Source: CAZNKU01 sp045545235
Lineage (GTDB): Bacteria; Bacillota; Clostridia; Monoglobales; Firm-18
DNA: 38,315 bases
Direction of reading: 5' to 3'
Assembly (NCBI GenBank): GCA_045545235.1
Contig: JAZQAN010000075.1
Location: 1 to 38,315 of the forward strand
In this document: in pieces, positions 17,260 through 23,755 of the stretch
Position numbering within the stretch: the first letter of the stretch is position 1
Layout: each line of letters starts with the position of its first letter
The notes under the pieces: model-generated
The model's database searches: none
The model's input: the letters and a program-made list of their open reading frames with translations, nothing else
What the model was told of the DNA's origin: nothing
Position numbers and translations under genes: made by a program

Positions 17260-19266
17260 ATGATAGGTATGATTTTGGGAAACAGATATGAAATTATAAG
17301 GGAAATAGGAAGCGGCGGAATGGCAAATGTTTACCTTGCACAGTGCCGTTTGCTTAACAGACCTGTTGCTGTTAAAGTTTTGAAAAATGAATTTGTTAAT
17401 GATATTGAGTTTCTTGAAAGATTCAAAAAGGAAGCTCAGGCAGCCGCAGCAATTACAAGTCAGAACATTGTAAGTGTATATGATGTAGGACACGAGGGTG
17501 ATACTCATTACATAGTAATGGAGTATGTGGAAGGACAAACTCTTAAGGAATATATAGACGAAAACGGTATGCTTTCGTGGCAGGAAACTGTTGAGTATGC
17601 TATTCAGATCTGTTCTGCACTTGACAAGGCACATAAAAACAATATTGTGCATAGAGATATTAAGCCTCAGAACATTATAATTACAAATGAGGGTATTTTA
17701 AAGGTTACTGATTTTGGTATAGCACGTGCTTCTTCAAATGACACTCTTAATGTTGGTGAAAGTACAATGGGTTCTGTGCATTATTTTTCACCTGAACAGG
17801 CAAGAGGCGGTTATACAGATGCTAAAAGTGATATTTATTCTTTGGGTGTTGTGATGTATGAAATGGTTACGGGTATTTTGCCCTTTACAGGTGAAACACC
17901 TATTGCAATTGCAATTAAGCATATGCAGCAAAAACCAATTAGTCCTAAAGAATTTAATATATCCGTACCGTTGGCAGTAGAGGCTATAATTTTGAAGGCG
18001 ATGAGTAAGGAACAGAGCCTCAGATATCAGACTGCATCTGAAATGCTTGCAGATCTTAGCAAAGCTTACAATGAACCTATACCGGTTGTAGAAAATTTTG
18101 AAGAGGAATTTGGGAAGACGCGTGAATTTGACCTTGCGTCAGAGGTAGAGGAAAAAGAAGAAATACCTTTAATTTTGGATGAAGAATTTGTAAATACAGA
18201 AGAGAAAACAGATATAAATACAAATAAGTCTAAAAAAACAAAAAAAGTGGACAAAGGTGTAAAAAATGCCGTGGTTATGGCTATAATTTCTGCAATTGCG
18301 GTATTTGTTTTGGTAGCGCTGCTTGGTTTTTCTGTTCTTGGAGGTTGCAGTACAGAAGTTGAAATACCTGAGATTGTAGGTATGACTTATGAAGATGCTG
18401 TAAAACAGTATGGTGATAAATTCGAAATTACTATAGAAAAAAATATTGAAAGTGAAGAATATCCTGCAGGGTATATTATAGAACAGAATCCGGCAGGGGG
18501 AAGAACAACAAAAAAACAAAAGGTAATTAATGTTTCTGTTTCAAAAGATCGCGAGGGATTTGTTTTAAGTGATTTTACAGGTAAGTCCTTTGAATTTCTT
18601 AAGGGAAGTCTTGAAAGCGAAATGGCAGAATATAATATTACACTTGATGTAGTTGAAGAAGCAAGTAAGGATGTTGAAAAAAATAATGTTATTAAAACCA
18701 TTCCGGGTAAAAATAAAAGACTTGTTAAAGGTGATACTTTGACAGTTTATGTAAGTATAGGTAAACCTGTTGAAATGCCTGATCTTATTGGTAAAACTCT
18801 TGGAGATGCCAAAAATGCGCTTTCTTCTGCGGGTCTTGAACTTAAAAATTATTCTCCGTCAGATGCAACTGACGATTACGTTGTTGAATGGCAAAGTATC
18901 GAACCTTATACTGAGGTTTTAGAGGGTGAAGAAATTAATGTAAGGCTTAAAGCACCTGAAAATCCGGAAGAAGCTGATCCGACAGAACCAACTCAGCCGA
19001 CAGAGCCAACTCAACCGACAGAGCCAACTCAGCCGACAGAACCAACTCAACCGACAGAACCAACTCAGCCGACAGAACCAACTCAACCGACAGAGCCAAC
19101 TCAGCCGACAGAGCCAACTCAACCGACAGAGCCAACTCAGCCGACAGAGCCAACTCAGCCGACAGAGCCAACTCAGCCGACAGAGCCAACAATACCGGCT
19201 GAACCTGTTAACAACACAGAGTCTGATGTTGGAAATGAAAATGGAACTCCTGTTGTTGCTGGATGA
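17260..19266 (+). CDS. prkC: PASTA-domain Ser/Thr protein kinase (PrkC/PknB) with proline-rich repeat tail
   Basis: A 668-aa membrane kinase. The cytosolic kinase domain (about 7-270) has the glycine loop GSGGMANVYLA, K39, HRDIKPQN (catalytic D133) and DFG (151-153). An acidic juxtamembrane stretch precedes one membrane helix (about 337-360). Three outside PASTA-type domains (about 367-428, 433-500, 504-565) bind muropeptides in this family, so the protein probably senses peptidoglycan and controls growth and spore germination. After the last PASTA comes an unusual tail with 12 PTEPTQ units (about 574-645). ATG at 17260 is 7 bases after AGGAGGT; TTG 17257 and ATG 17269 are alternatives. Confidence 0.96.
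   Translation: MIGMILGNRYEIIREIGSGGMANVYLAQCRLLNRPVAVKVLKNEFVNDIEFLERFKKEAQAAAAITSQNIVSVYDVGHEGDTHYIVMEYVEGQTLKEYIDENGMLSWQETVEYAIQICSALDKAHKNNIVHRDIKPQNIIITNEGILKVTDFGIARASSNDTLNVGESTMGSVHYFSPEQARGGYTDAKSDIYSLGVVMYEMVTGILPFTGETPIAIAIKHMQQKPISPKEFNISVPLAVEAIILKAMSKEQSLRYQTASEMLADLSKAYNEPIPVVENFEEEFGKTREFDLASEVEEKEEIPLILDEEFVNTEEKTDINTNKSKKTKKVDKGVKNAVVMAIISAIAVFVLVALLGFSVLGGCSTEVEIPEIVGMTYEDAVKQYGDKFEITIEKNIESEEYPAGYIIEQNPAGGRTTKKQKVINVSVSKDREGFVLSDFTGKSFEFLKGSLESEMAEYNITLDVVEEASKDVEKNNVIKTIPGKNKRLVKGDTLTVYVSIGKPVEMPDLIGKTLGDAKNALSSAGLELKNYSPSDATDDYVVEWQSIEPYTEVLEGEEINVRLKAPENPEEADPTEPTQPTEPTQPTEPTQPTEPTQPTEPTQPTEPTQPTEPTQPTEPTQPTEPTQPTEPTQPTEPTQPTEPTIPAEPVNNTESDVGNENGTPVVAG
18979..19194 (+). 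repeat. 12-unit 18-bp in-frame tandem repeat in prkC
   Basis: Twelve direct 18-bp units, CCGACAGAGCCAACTCAG with A/G changes at two synonymous positions. They encode PTEPTQ; the last unit ends in ATA (Ile). The phase is kept exactly, and all differences in units 1-11 are synonymous. Such a tract can change length by slippage without breaking the frame. It is proline- and threonine-rich, so it may be an extended, glycosylatable wall-spanning stalk. Confidence 0.95.
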
Positions 19267-19303
19267 AAGATAAACATTTTAAAATTATTATGACGGTGAA
19301 AGT

Positions 19304-20176
19304 ATGATAAATGGGGTTATTATAAAAGGAATAGGTGGATTTTACTATGTCGCTACGTCAAGCGGGGTTGTAGAATGTCGTGCAAGAGGGAAGTTCCGCA
19401 AATTAGGAATAAAACCTCTTGTTGGTGACAGAGTAAAAATAACTGTTGTAAATGAAAATACTTCAGAAGGTGCGGTTGAGGAAATAGAGGAAAGAAAGAA
19501 TTTCCTTATACGCCCTCCCGTTGCTAACATAGAATGTATTGTTATTGTTGTTGCGGCAACAAGACCTCAGCCTGATTATTTTATGATAGATAAACTAATT
19601 GTAAGTGCAGAAAGTCGTGGTATTGAGGTTATAATTGCGGTTAATAAAACAGATTTGCAATCACCTGATGAAATACAGGATATTTACACAAAGGCAGGTT
19701 ATGAGGTTGTACCTGTATGTGCAAAAAATAACTTTGGTGTAGATGAACTTAAAAATAAGATAAAAGGTAAAATTACAGCATTTGCCGGAAATAGCGGGGT
19801 TGGAAAATCAAGTCTTTTAAATAATTTCGGACTTTCACTTGAGGTTGGCGATGTAAGTAAAATAGAACGTGGAAAGCATACAACCCGTCACGTTGAGCTG
19901 TTTGAGGTTGAAAGCGGAAGCTTTGTTATGGATACCCCCGGGTTCAGTATTCTTGAAATTACTGATATTACTGCGGATGACCTGAAAAAATATTTCAGGG
20001 AATTTGTGGAATTTGAAGGTTGTTGCCGTTTTGCTGATTGTAATCACTTTGGTACAAAACCCCGTGATTGTGCACTTGCAGAAGCTGTACAAAACGGTGA
20101 TGTACCACAAACAAGATATGAAAGCTATAAACAACTTTATGAAGTTTTAAAGGAGATTAAATCATGGGAGAAATAA
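19304..20176 (+). CDS. rsgA: ribosome small subunit-dependent GTPase RsgA
   Basis: A 290-aa circularly permuted GTPase that acts late in 30S subunit assembly. An N-terminal OB fold (about 1-68) is followed by G motifs in permuted order: G4 NKTD (114-117), G1 GNSGVGKSS (162-170) and G3 DTPG (210-213). The C-terminal zinc motif is C241, C246, H248 and C256 in EGCCRFADCNHFGTKPRDC. The start is ATG at 19304 after GGTGAA. It follows prkC by 37 bases, and its end overlaps rpe by 13 bases. Confidence 0.97.
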   Translation: MINGVIIKGIGGFYYVATSSGVVECRARGKFRKLGIKPLVGDRVKITVVNENTSEGAVEEIEERKNFLIRPPVANIECIVIVVAATRPQPDYFMIDKLIVSAESRGIEVIIAVNKTDLQSPDEIQDIYTKAGYEVVPVCAKNNFGVDELKNKIKGKITAFAGNSGVGKSSLLNNFGLSLEVGDVSKIERGKHTTRHVELFEVESGSFVMDTPGFSILEITDITADDLKKYFREFVEFEGCCRFADCNHFGTKPRDCALAEAVQNGDVPQTRYESYKQLYEVLKEIKSWEK

Positions 20177-20823
20177 AAATATCACCATCACTTTTGTCTG
20201 TGGATATAGGCAATATGGAAAGAGATGTAAAAAAGCTTGAGCCTGTTGTTGACTGGCTTCATGTTGACGTTATGGACGGACACTTTGTGCCTAATTTATC
20301 ATACGGTGTTCCTGTTGTTAAAGGACTTAAGAAATTTACAGACACACCCTTGGATGTGCATCTTATGATTGACAACCCAAGTAAGTATATAGAACCTTTT
20401 ATTAATGCAGGAGCTGATATTGTAACTGTGCACGTTGAGGTTGATGATGATATTTTATGGTGCCTTAAAAAAATCAAAGAAATGGGTAAAATTTCAGGAC
20501 TTGCACTAAATCCTGACACTAATCCGGAAAAATTAAGACCTTATCTTGAATATACTGATATGGTTTTGCAAATGACTGTTTTTCCTGGCTTTGGAGGCCA
20601 GAGTATGGTAACAGAAGCAATAGATAACATTTCTGTTATACGTAGTATGATTGGTGATAAGCTTCTGGAGGTGGACGGCGGTATTACTTCTGAAAATGTA
20701 CATACTCTTACAAAAAAAGGTGCAGATGTAATTGTCAGCGGTTCAGGAATTTTTAAGTATGAAGATATTGCAAAGGCTGCAGAATTACTTCGTGAAAATG
20801 CAATTGGAGGTCAGAGATTATGA
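20164..20823 (+). CDS. rpe: ribulose-phosphate 3-epimerase
   Basis: A 219-aa TIM barrel that interconverts ribulose 5-phosphate and xylulose 5-phosphate in the pentose phosphate pathway. Motifs are ISPSLLSVDIGN, LHVDVMDGHFVPN (metal His/Asp), VHLMIDNP, MTVFPGFGGQ and LEVDGGIT (catalytic Asp), with the phosphate-binding VSGSGIF. Its start lies within the end of rsgA, with AAAGGAG inside that gene. It overlaps thiN by four bases. Confidence 0.97.
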   Translation: MGEIKISPSLLSVDIGNMERDVKKLEPVVDWLHVDVMDGHFVPNLSYGVPVVKGLKKFTDTPLDVHLMIDNPSKYIEPFINAGADIVTVHVEVDDDILWCLKKIKEMGKISGLALNPDTNPEKLRPYLEYTDMVLQMTVFPGFGGQSMVTEAIDNISVIRSMIGDKLLEVDGGITSENVHTLTKKGADVIVSGSGIFKYEDIAKAAELLRENAIGGQRL

Positions 20824-21455
20824 GCAGAAGAGCATTTATATATGCGGCAGGTGAGTATTCTTCTGATGATATAAAGCTTTACAAAAGAATAAAAATTAAG
20901 GAAGATGACCTTATAATTTGTGCGGATGGTGGTTATGATTCACTTTATTTTACAGGTATTGTTCCACATATAGTAATTGGTGATTTTGACTCTCTTAAGT
21001 TTGCAATACCAAAGGAAATACCTACTCTTAAATATCCTTCCGCTAAGGATAAGACAGACCTTGAAATCTGCGTGGATTATGCTATGGAAAATGGTTGTGA
21101 CACTATATTTATTCTTGGAGCATTAGGCGGAAGAATTGACCATACAATAGGAACACTTGGTGTGCTTAAATATGCATTGGAGAATAATCTTGATGCGATG
21201 ATTTTAAATGGTAAGTCAAGAGTTTATCTTATTGACAGTGAAATTGAAATACCGAGAGAAAAGTTTGACTATGTTTCTCTTATTCCCTGCACAGAAGAGG
21301 TTTGCGGAGTATACAGTCTTGGTCTTAAGTATGAGCTTAACGGACGCAACCTTAAGAAGAGCAGTAGCCTTGGTATCAGTAATGAATTTTATAATAATAC
21401 AGCTAAAATAAAAATTGAATCAGGACTTTTGTACGTTATATGTACGGAGTTGTAA
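20820..21455 (+). CDS. thiN: thiamine pyrophosphokinase
   Basis: A 211-aa enzyme that turns thiamine into thiamine diphosphate with ATP. Landmarks are ICADGGYDSLY, HIVIGDFDSLK (substrate site), YPSAKDKTDLE (phosphate site) and FILGALGGRIDHTIG. The C-terminal beta domain includes YVSLIPCTEEV and GLKYEL. ATG overlaps the rpe stop (ATGA). Firmicutes commonly place thiN after rpe and before spoVM, as here. Confidence 0.96.
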   Translation: MSRRAFIYAAGEYSSDDIKLYKRIKIKEDDLIICADGGYDSLYFTGIVPHIVIGDFDSLKFAIPKEIPTLKYPSAKDKTDLEICVDYAMENGCDTIFILGALGGRIDHTIGTLGVLKYALENNLDAMILNGKSRVYLIDSEIEIPREKFDYVSLIPCTEEVCGVYSLGLKYELNGRNLKKSSSLGISNEFYNNTAKIKIESGLLYVICTEL

Positions 21456-21462
21456 CACACAG

Positions 21463-21500
21463 GGCACCTACCTCATATAGTATAGTAGAGGAGGGGTGCC
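21463..21500 (+). promoter_or_regulatory. hairpin burying the ribosome binding site of the 51-aa gene, or terminator
   Basis: GGCACC (21463-21468) pairs with GGTGCC (21495-21500). Inside it CCTC (21471-21474) pairs with GAGG (21488-21491), part of the Shine-Dalgarno sequence of the next small gene. A T-rich TTTGATTTTTT follows directly. It may end most thiN transcripts or gate translation of the micro-protein. Both readings are inference. Confidence 0.55.
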
Positions 21501-21501
21501 T

Positions 21502-21657
21502 TTGATTTTTTCCTGTGCCGTTGTTGTATGCTTTATTATTACTTTCACTATGGGTGTAGTTTGTACTCTTATCCTGCCGGGAAGAGTTGTAGCTTTGATT
21601 TTATCGGTGCTGATTATGATTTTGGCATACTTCTTTTTTAAAAATAAAAAGCATTGA
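21502..21657 (+). CDS. 51-aa two-helix membrane micro-protein
   Basis: A short gene between thiN and spoVM, starting at TTG (21502) behind AGAGGAGGGG; an in-frame GTG at 21496 is too close to that site. The product is almost entirely hydrophobic. Helix one is SCAVVVCFIITFTMGVVCTL, then a LPGR turn, then helix two, VVALILSVLIMILAYFFF, and a basic end KNKKH. That is a hairpin membrane protein with both ends probably on the same side. There is no signal motif and I do not recognise a family. Its location within a sporulation-linked operon and 18 bases before spoVM suggests a membrane or spore role. The buried ribosome binding site argues for regulated or low translation. Confidence 0.6.
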   Translation: MIFSCAVVVCFIITFTMGVVCTLILPGRVVALILSVLIMILAYFFFKNKKH

Positions 21658-21675
21658 TTTTAAGGAGGGCTTTAG

Positions 21676-21747
21676 ATGAAAATTGTTGTATTTAAAATGC
21701 CGAAAATGTTCAGAGGAATAGTAAAAAAAATACTGAAAATGGATTGA
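21676..21747 (+). CDS. spoVM: SpoVM, spore coat anchoring micro-peptide
   Basis: A 23-aa amphipathic peptide. Its start MKIVVFKMPKMFRGIVK matches the B. subtilis SpoVM pattern MKFYTIKLPKFLGGIV. It shares the short beta-like N-terminus, the K-x-P-K turn whose proline is critical (P9), and the following GIV helix ending in lysines. B. subtilis SpoVM has 26 residues, so the length is right. It recognises the convex outer forespore membrane and recruits SpoIVA to start coat assembly. The start is ATG behind AAGGAGGGC, a very strong site. Downstream of rsgA-rpe-thiN is its normal place in Firmicutes. The classical next gene rpmB is absent. The organism is therefore predicted to sporulate. Confidence 0.88.
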   Translation: MKIVVFKMPKMFRGIVKKILKMD

Positions 21748-21766
21748 TATACATATAGGGATATTG

Positions 21767-21808
21767 AAGGCTATGGCAAAATAATTTTGTTTTGCCGTAG
21801 CCTTTTTT
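21767..21808 (+). terminator. strong intrinsic terminator ending the super-operon
   Basis: AAGGCTATGGCAAAA (21767-21781) pairs with TTTTGCCGTAGCCTT (21790-21804), 15 pairs with one wobble, over an 8-base loop and followed by TTTTA. It separates spoVM from the unknown cassette. Confidence 0.92.
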
Positions 21809-21820
21809 ATTCATAAAATG

Positions 21821-21849
21821 TTGATAAATTGAAAAATATGTGTTATATT
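21821..21849 (+). promoter_or_regulatory. promoter of the unknown four-gene cassette
   Basis: TTGATA (21821-21826), 17 bases, TATATT (21844-21849), about 30 bases before the ATG. Together with the terminator just upstream it makes the cassette an independent transcription unit. Confidence 0.6.
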
Positions 21850-21881
21850 TAAATTAACAATTGTACATAGGAGGACTTTTT

Positions 21882-22730
21882 ATGTATCGGAATTTCGATG
21901 ATCGTACGAATATTTCCTTTGGCAAACTGTCTGATCCACGTGTGGTGAGGTCATCACCTCTTTCGAGGGAGGACCCTGTATTTGAATATTTTACTTCTGC
22001 AAATTTTCAGTATGTTGTAGATAATGTTGCAGATATGTTTGGGATAAGCCATGGTACTATTAAGACCGCTGTGGTTGAAAATGACCATATACTTGGCTGG
22101 CTTGACAGAAACAACAACAGACTAATAGAAGATGATGAAATTTCTATGAATTTTATAATGAATGCGGGAATTAATACATATACCCGTAATTCAAAATATG
22201 GTAAGTATTTTATGTATCAACAGGCAAAGGAATATGGGTACCCAATTATCTTCGGTATTGTTGCCCATGAGGTAGGTCATCTTGTAAACTGTTATACTAT
22301 GAACAGTGTTGACAACCGTATTGTTGAAGGCGTTCCCTGCCTTGTTGAGGTGCAAAAGCTTAATGATCGTTGGGACGAGCTTTGTGCTGATTATCTTTCG
22401 GGGGTTGTACTTGCTCAGGCATCACCCAGACTTTCTCATGAGCCTATAAAAAATTTTCTTAGCGGTACAGTAGCGGATGAAGCACATCCTGACGGATTCT
22501 GGCGTGTGTATGCTGTTGAAATGGGGTATCAGTGGGGATGTTCAAATTCACCTATGCTTGCCTCGAGAATTTTGACTGACAAAACTCAATTGCAACAATT
22601 GCTTGTTAGTTTTTTTCAGGGATATTATCAGCAGATTTATTGCGGAGTTAACGCGTCTGTGAGAAACAGGTACAGTACTCTTTCACAGTATATGCTTGAA
22701 AATTGTTTTAACGTTCTTGGTAGAATTTGA
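21882..22730 (+). CDS. putative zinc metallopeptidase (HEVGH), first gene of unknown cassette
   Basis: A 282-aa protein with no signal peptide or clear membrane segment. GIVAHEVGHLVNC (HEVGH at 129-133) is a zincin active site. Forty residues on, WDELCADYLSG gives the E-x3-D (E166, D170) that supplies the third zinc ligand in many such families (ExxAD type). A later AHPDGFWRVYAVEMGYQWG (201-219) resembles the substrate-binding end of these peptidases. WLDRNNNRLIEDDE (73-86) has the spacing of an EF-hand-like calcium loop: D75, N77, N79, I82, E86. The ATG follows AGGAGGA. The exact peptidase family is not recognised, and target and role are unknown. It starts an operon with three unknown membrane-linked genes, so one of those products may be its substrate. 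Confidence 0.75.
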   Translation: MYRNFDDRTNISFGKLSDPRVVRSSPLSREDPVFEYFTSANFQYVVDNVADMFGISHGTIKTAVVENDHILGWLDRNNNRLIEDDEISMNFIMNAGINTYTRNSKYGKYFMYQQAKEYGYPIIFGIVAHEVGHLVNCYTMNSVDNRIVEGVPCLVEVQKLNDRWDELCADYLSGVVLAQASPRLSHEPIKNFLSGTVADEAHPDGFWRVYAVEMGYQWGCSNSPMLASRILTDKTQLQQLLVSFFQGYYQQIYCGVNASVRNRYSTLSQYMLENCFNVLGRI

Positions 22731-22757
22731 TTGATTTTATGAAAGCAGGTTAAAAAG

Positions 22758-23273
22758 ATGAGTGTTATGAATGTTAATATAACCAAGCTTGAGGGACAGG
22801 CTGAAAGATTAATGGAATTAATAGGGGAAGCAAGTGTTGTTCTGAATATGGAAAATCCTGTATCTAACCTTGGTGTGTCTCTTGAAAGAGCTGTTTCGGA
22901 AAATGCTACCGTTATTGCTGCAAATCTTCAAAAGATATGGAGCAGGGGAAAAATTGAAGAAGTTGTTATTGGTGGTGCATTGTTTGGGGTTGCATGGTTA
23001 GGTGCAAAGGCAATAGATAGTTATGCAAATAAAAAAGCCAAGAAAGAGGCTGAACAACGTCTGCTTGGGTATTATAATCAGGTTGTTTCCAAGCAGAATA
23101 GTATTATTGATCTGCAGGCTGAATTGTTGATAAAACAGGACAATGCAATTGAAAAGCTTCAGGATGATAAAGAAACTGCCGCAAAAGAACTGGAGGAAAT
23201 CAAAGATAAAATGGCAGAATGCGTTCGGATTATACAACGAATTAACGATTTCAGAAAAACTGTGGAATATTAA
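22758..23273 (+). CDS. small membrane-anchored coiled-coil protein A
   Basis: A 171-aa protein of unknown family. The N-terminal helix contains KLEGQAERLMEL (10-21). One hydrophobic, glycine-rich segment, VVIGGALFGVAWLGAKAI (about 69-86), can cross the membrane. A charged coiled coil runs from about 95 to 165 and ends CVRIIQRINDFRKTVEY. It is a paralogue of the next gene: same order of parts, KLxGQ start, and CxxxIxRINDFR end. The ATG has only a weak upstream site (GCAGGT), perhaps relying on coupling to the peptidase gene 27 bases before. It could scaffold a membrane complex or oligomerise through the coil; nothing more can be said. Confidence 0.72.
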   Translation: MSVMNVNITKLEGQAERLMELIGEASVVLNMENPVSNLGVSLERAVSENATVIAANLQKIWSRGKIEEVVIGGALFGVAWLGAKAIDSYANKKAKKEAEQRLLGYYNQVVSKQNSIIDLQAELLIKQDNAIEKLQDDKETAAKELEEIKDKMAECVRIIQRINDFRKTVEY

Positions 23274-23298
23274 TTTTTATACAAAAGGTGTGTGCAGA

Positions 23299-23739
23299 AT
23301 GGAAATAAAGCTTGATATAAAAAAACTTGCGGGGCAATCAGCAGAGTTGGATACTCTTCTTGATATAACTAACGAATATGATGCTTCGAAAATAAATGCG
23401 GGCTCGGGCACAATGACCGGAGCTGGTATGGCAGCTACTCCTATTATAGTAGTTGTAGGGTCTCTTATAGCAAGTGCAATAGGATATATATATGGAAAAT
23501 TATCTTCAGCAAACAGACAAAGTGAACTTGAAGGTCAGTATACTGAACTTATTTCCAGACAGAATATAATTATTGATGAACAGGCACGAACTACAAAGCA
23601 ACTGCAGGAGGCTATTGAACGCTTGCAGACAGATAAGGATGCTGCGGAAAAGGAACTTAAAGAACTGCAGGAAAAACTTGATAAGTGCAATACTCTTATA
23701 AAGAGAATTAATGATTTTCGAGCTAAAGTAGAAAAATAA
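23299..23739 (+). CDS. small membrane-anchored coiled-coil protein B
   Basis: A 146-aa paralogue of the preceding protein. It has an N-terminal KLAGQSAELDTL (9-20) and a longer transmembrane segment, MAATPIIVVVGSLIASAIGY (44-63), preceded by a Gly/Thr-rich stretch. The coiled coil (about 72-130) ends CNTLIKRINDFRAKVEK. Compared with protein A the N-terminal domain is shorter, but the last 17 residues are the best conserved, so that end probably binds a shared partner. Start: ATG 23299 after AAAGGTGTG; reading upstream in frame only extends into the end of gene A. It lies 25 bases after A and 16 before the large gene, so all are on one mRNA. Family unknown. Confidence 0.72.
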   Translation: MEIKLDIKKLAGQSAELDTLLDITNEYDASKINAGSGTMTGAGMAATPIIVVVGSLIASAIGYIYGKLSSANRQSELEGQYTELISRQNIIIDEQARTTKQLQEAIERLQTDKDAAEKELKELQEKLDKCNTLIKRINDFRAKVEK

Positions 23740-23755
23740 AGGAACTGTGATATAT

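Noticed and set aside
18919..19192. Minus-strand reading frames made of repeated LALSAE / WLCRLS units
   Set aside because: They are antisense shadows of the 18-bp PTEPTQ repeat in prkC. They have no ribosome site and arise from the repeat period being a multiple of three.
18979..19194. Possible CRISPR-like array
   Set aside because: Repeats are contiguous 18-bp units without spacers and encode protein in frame.
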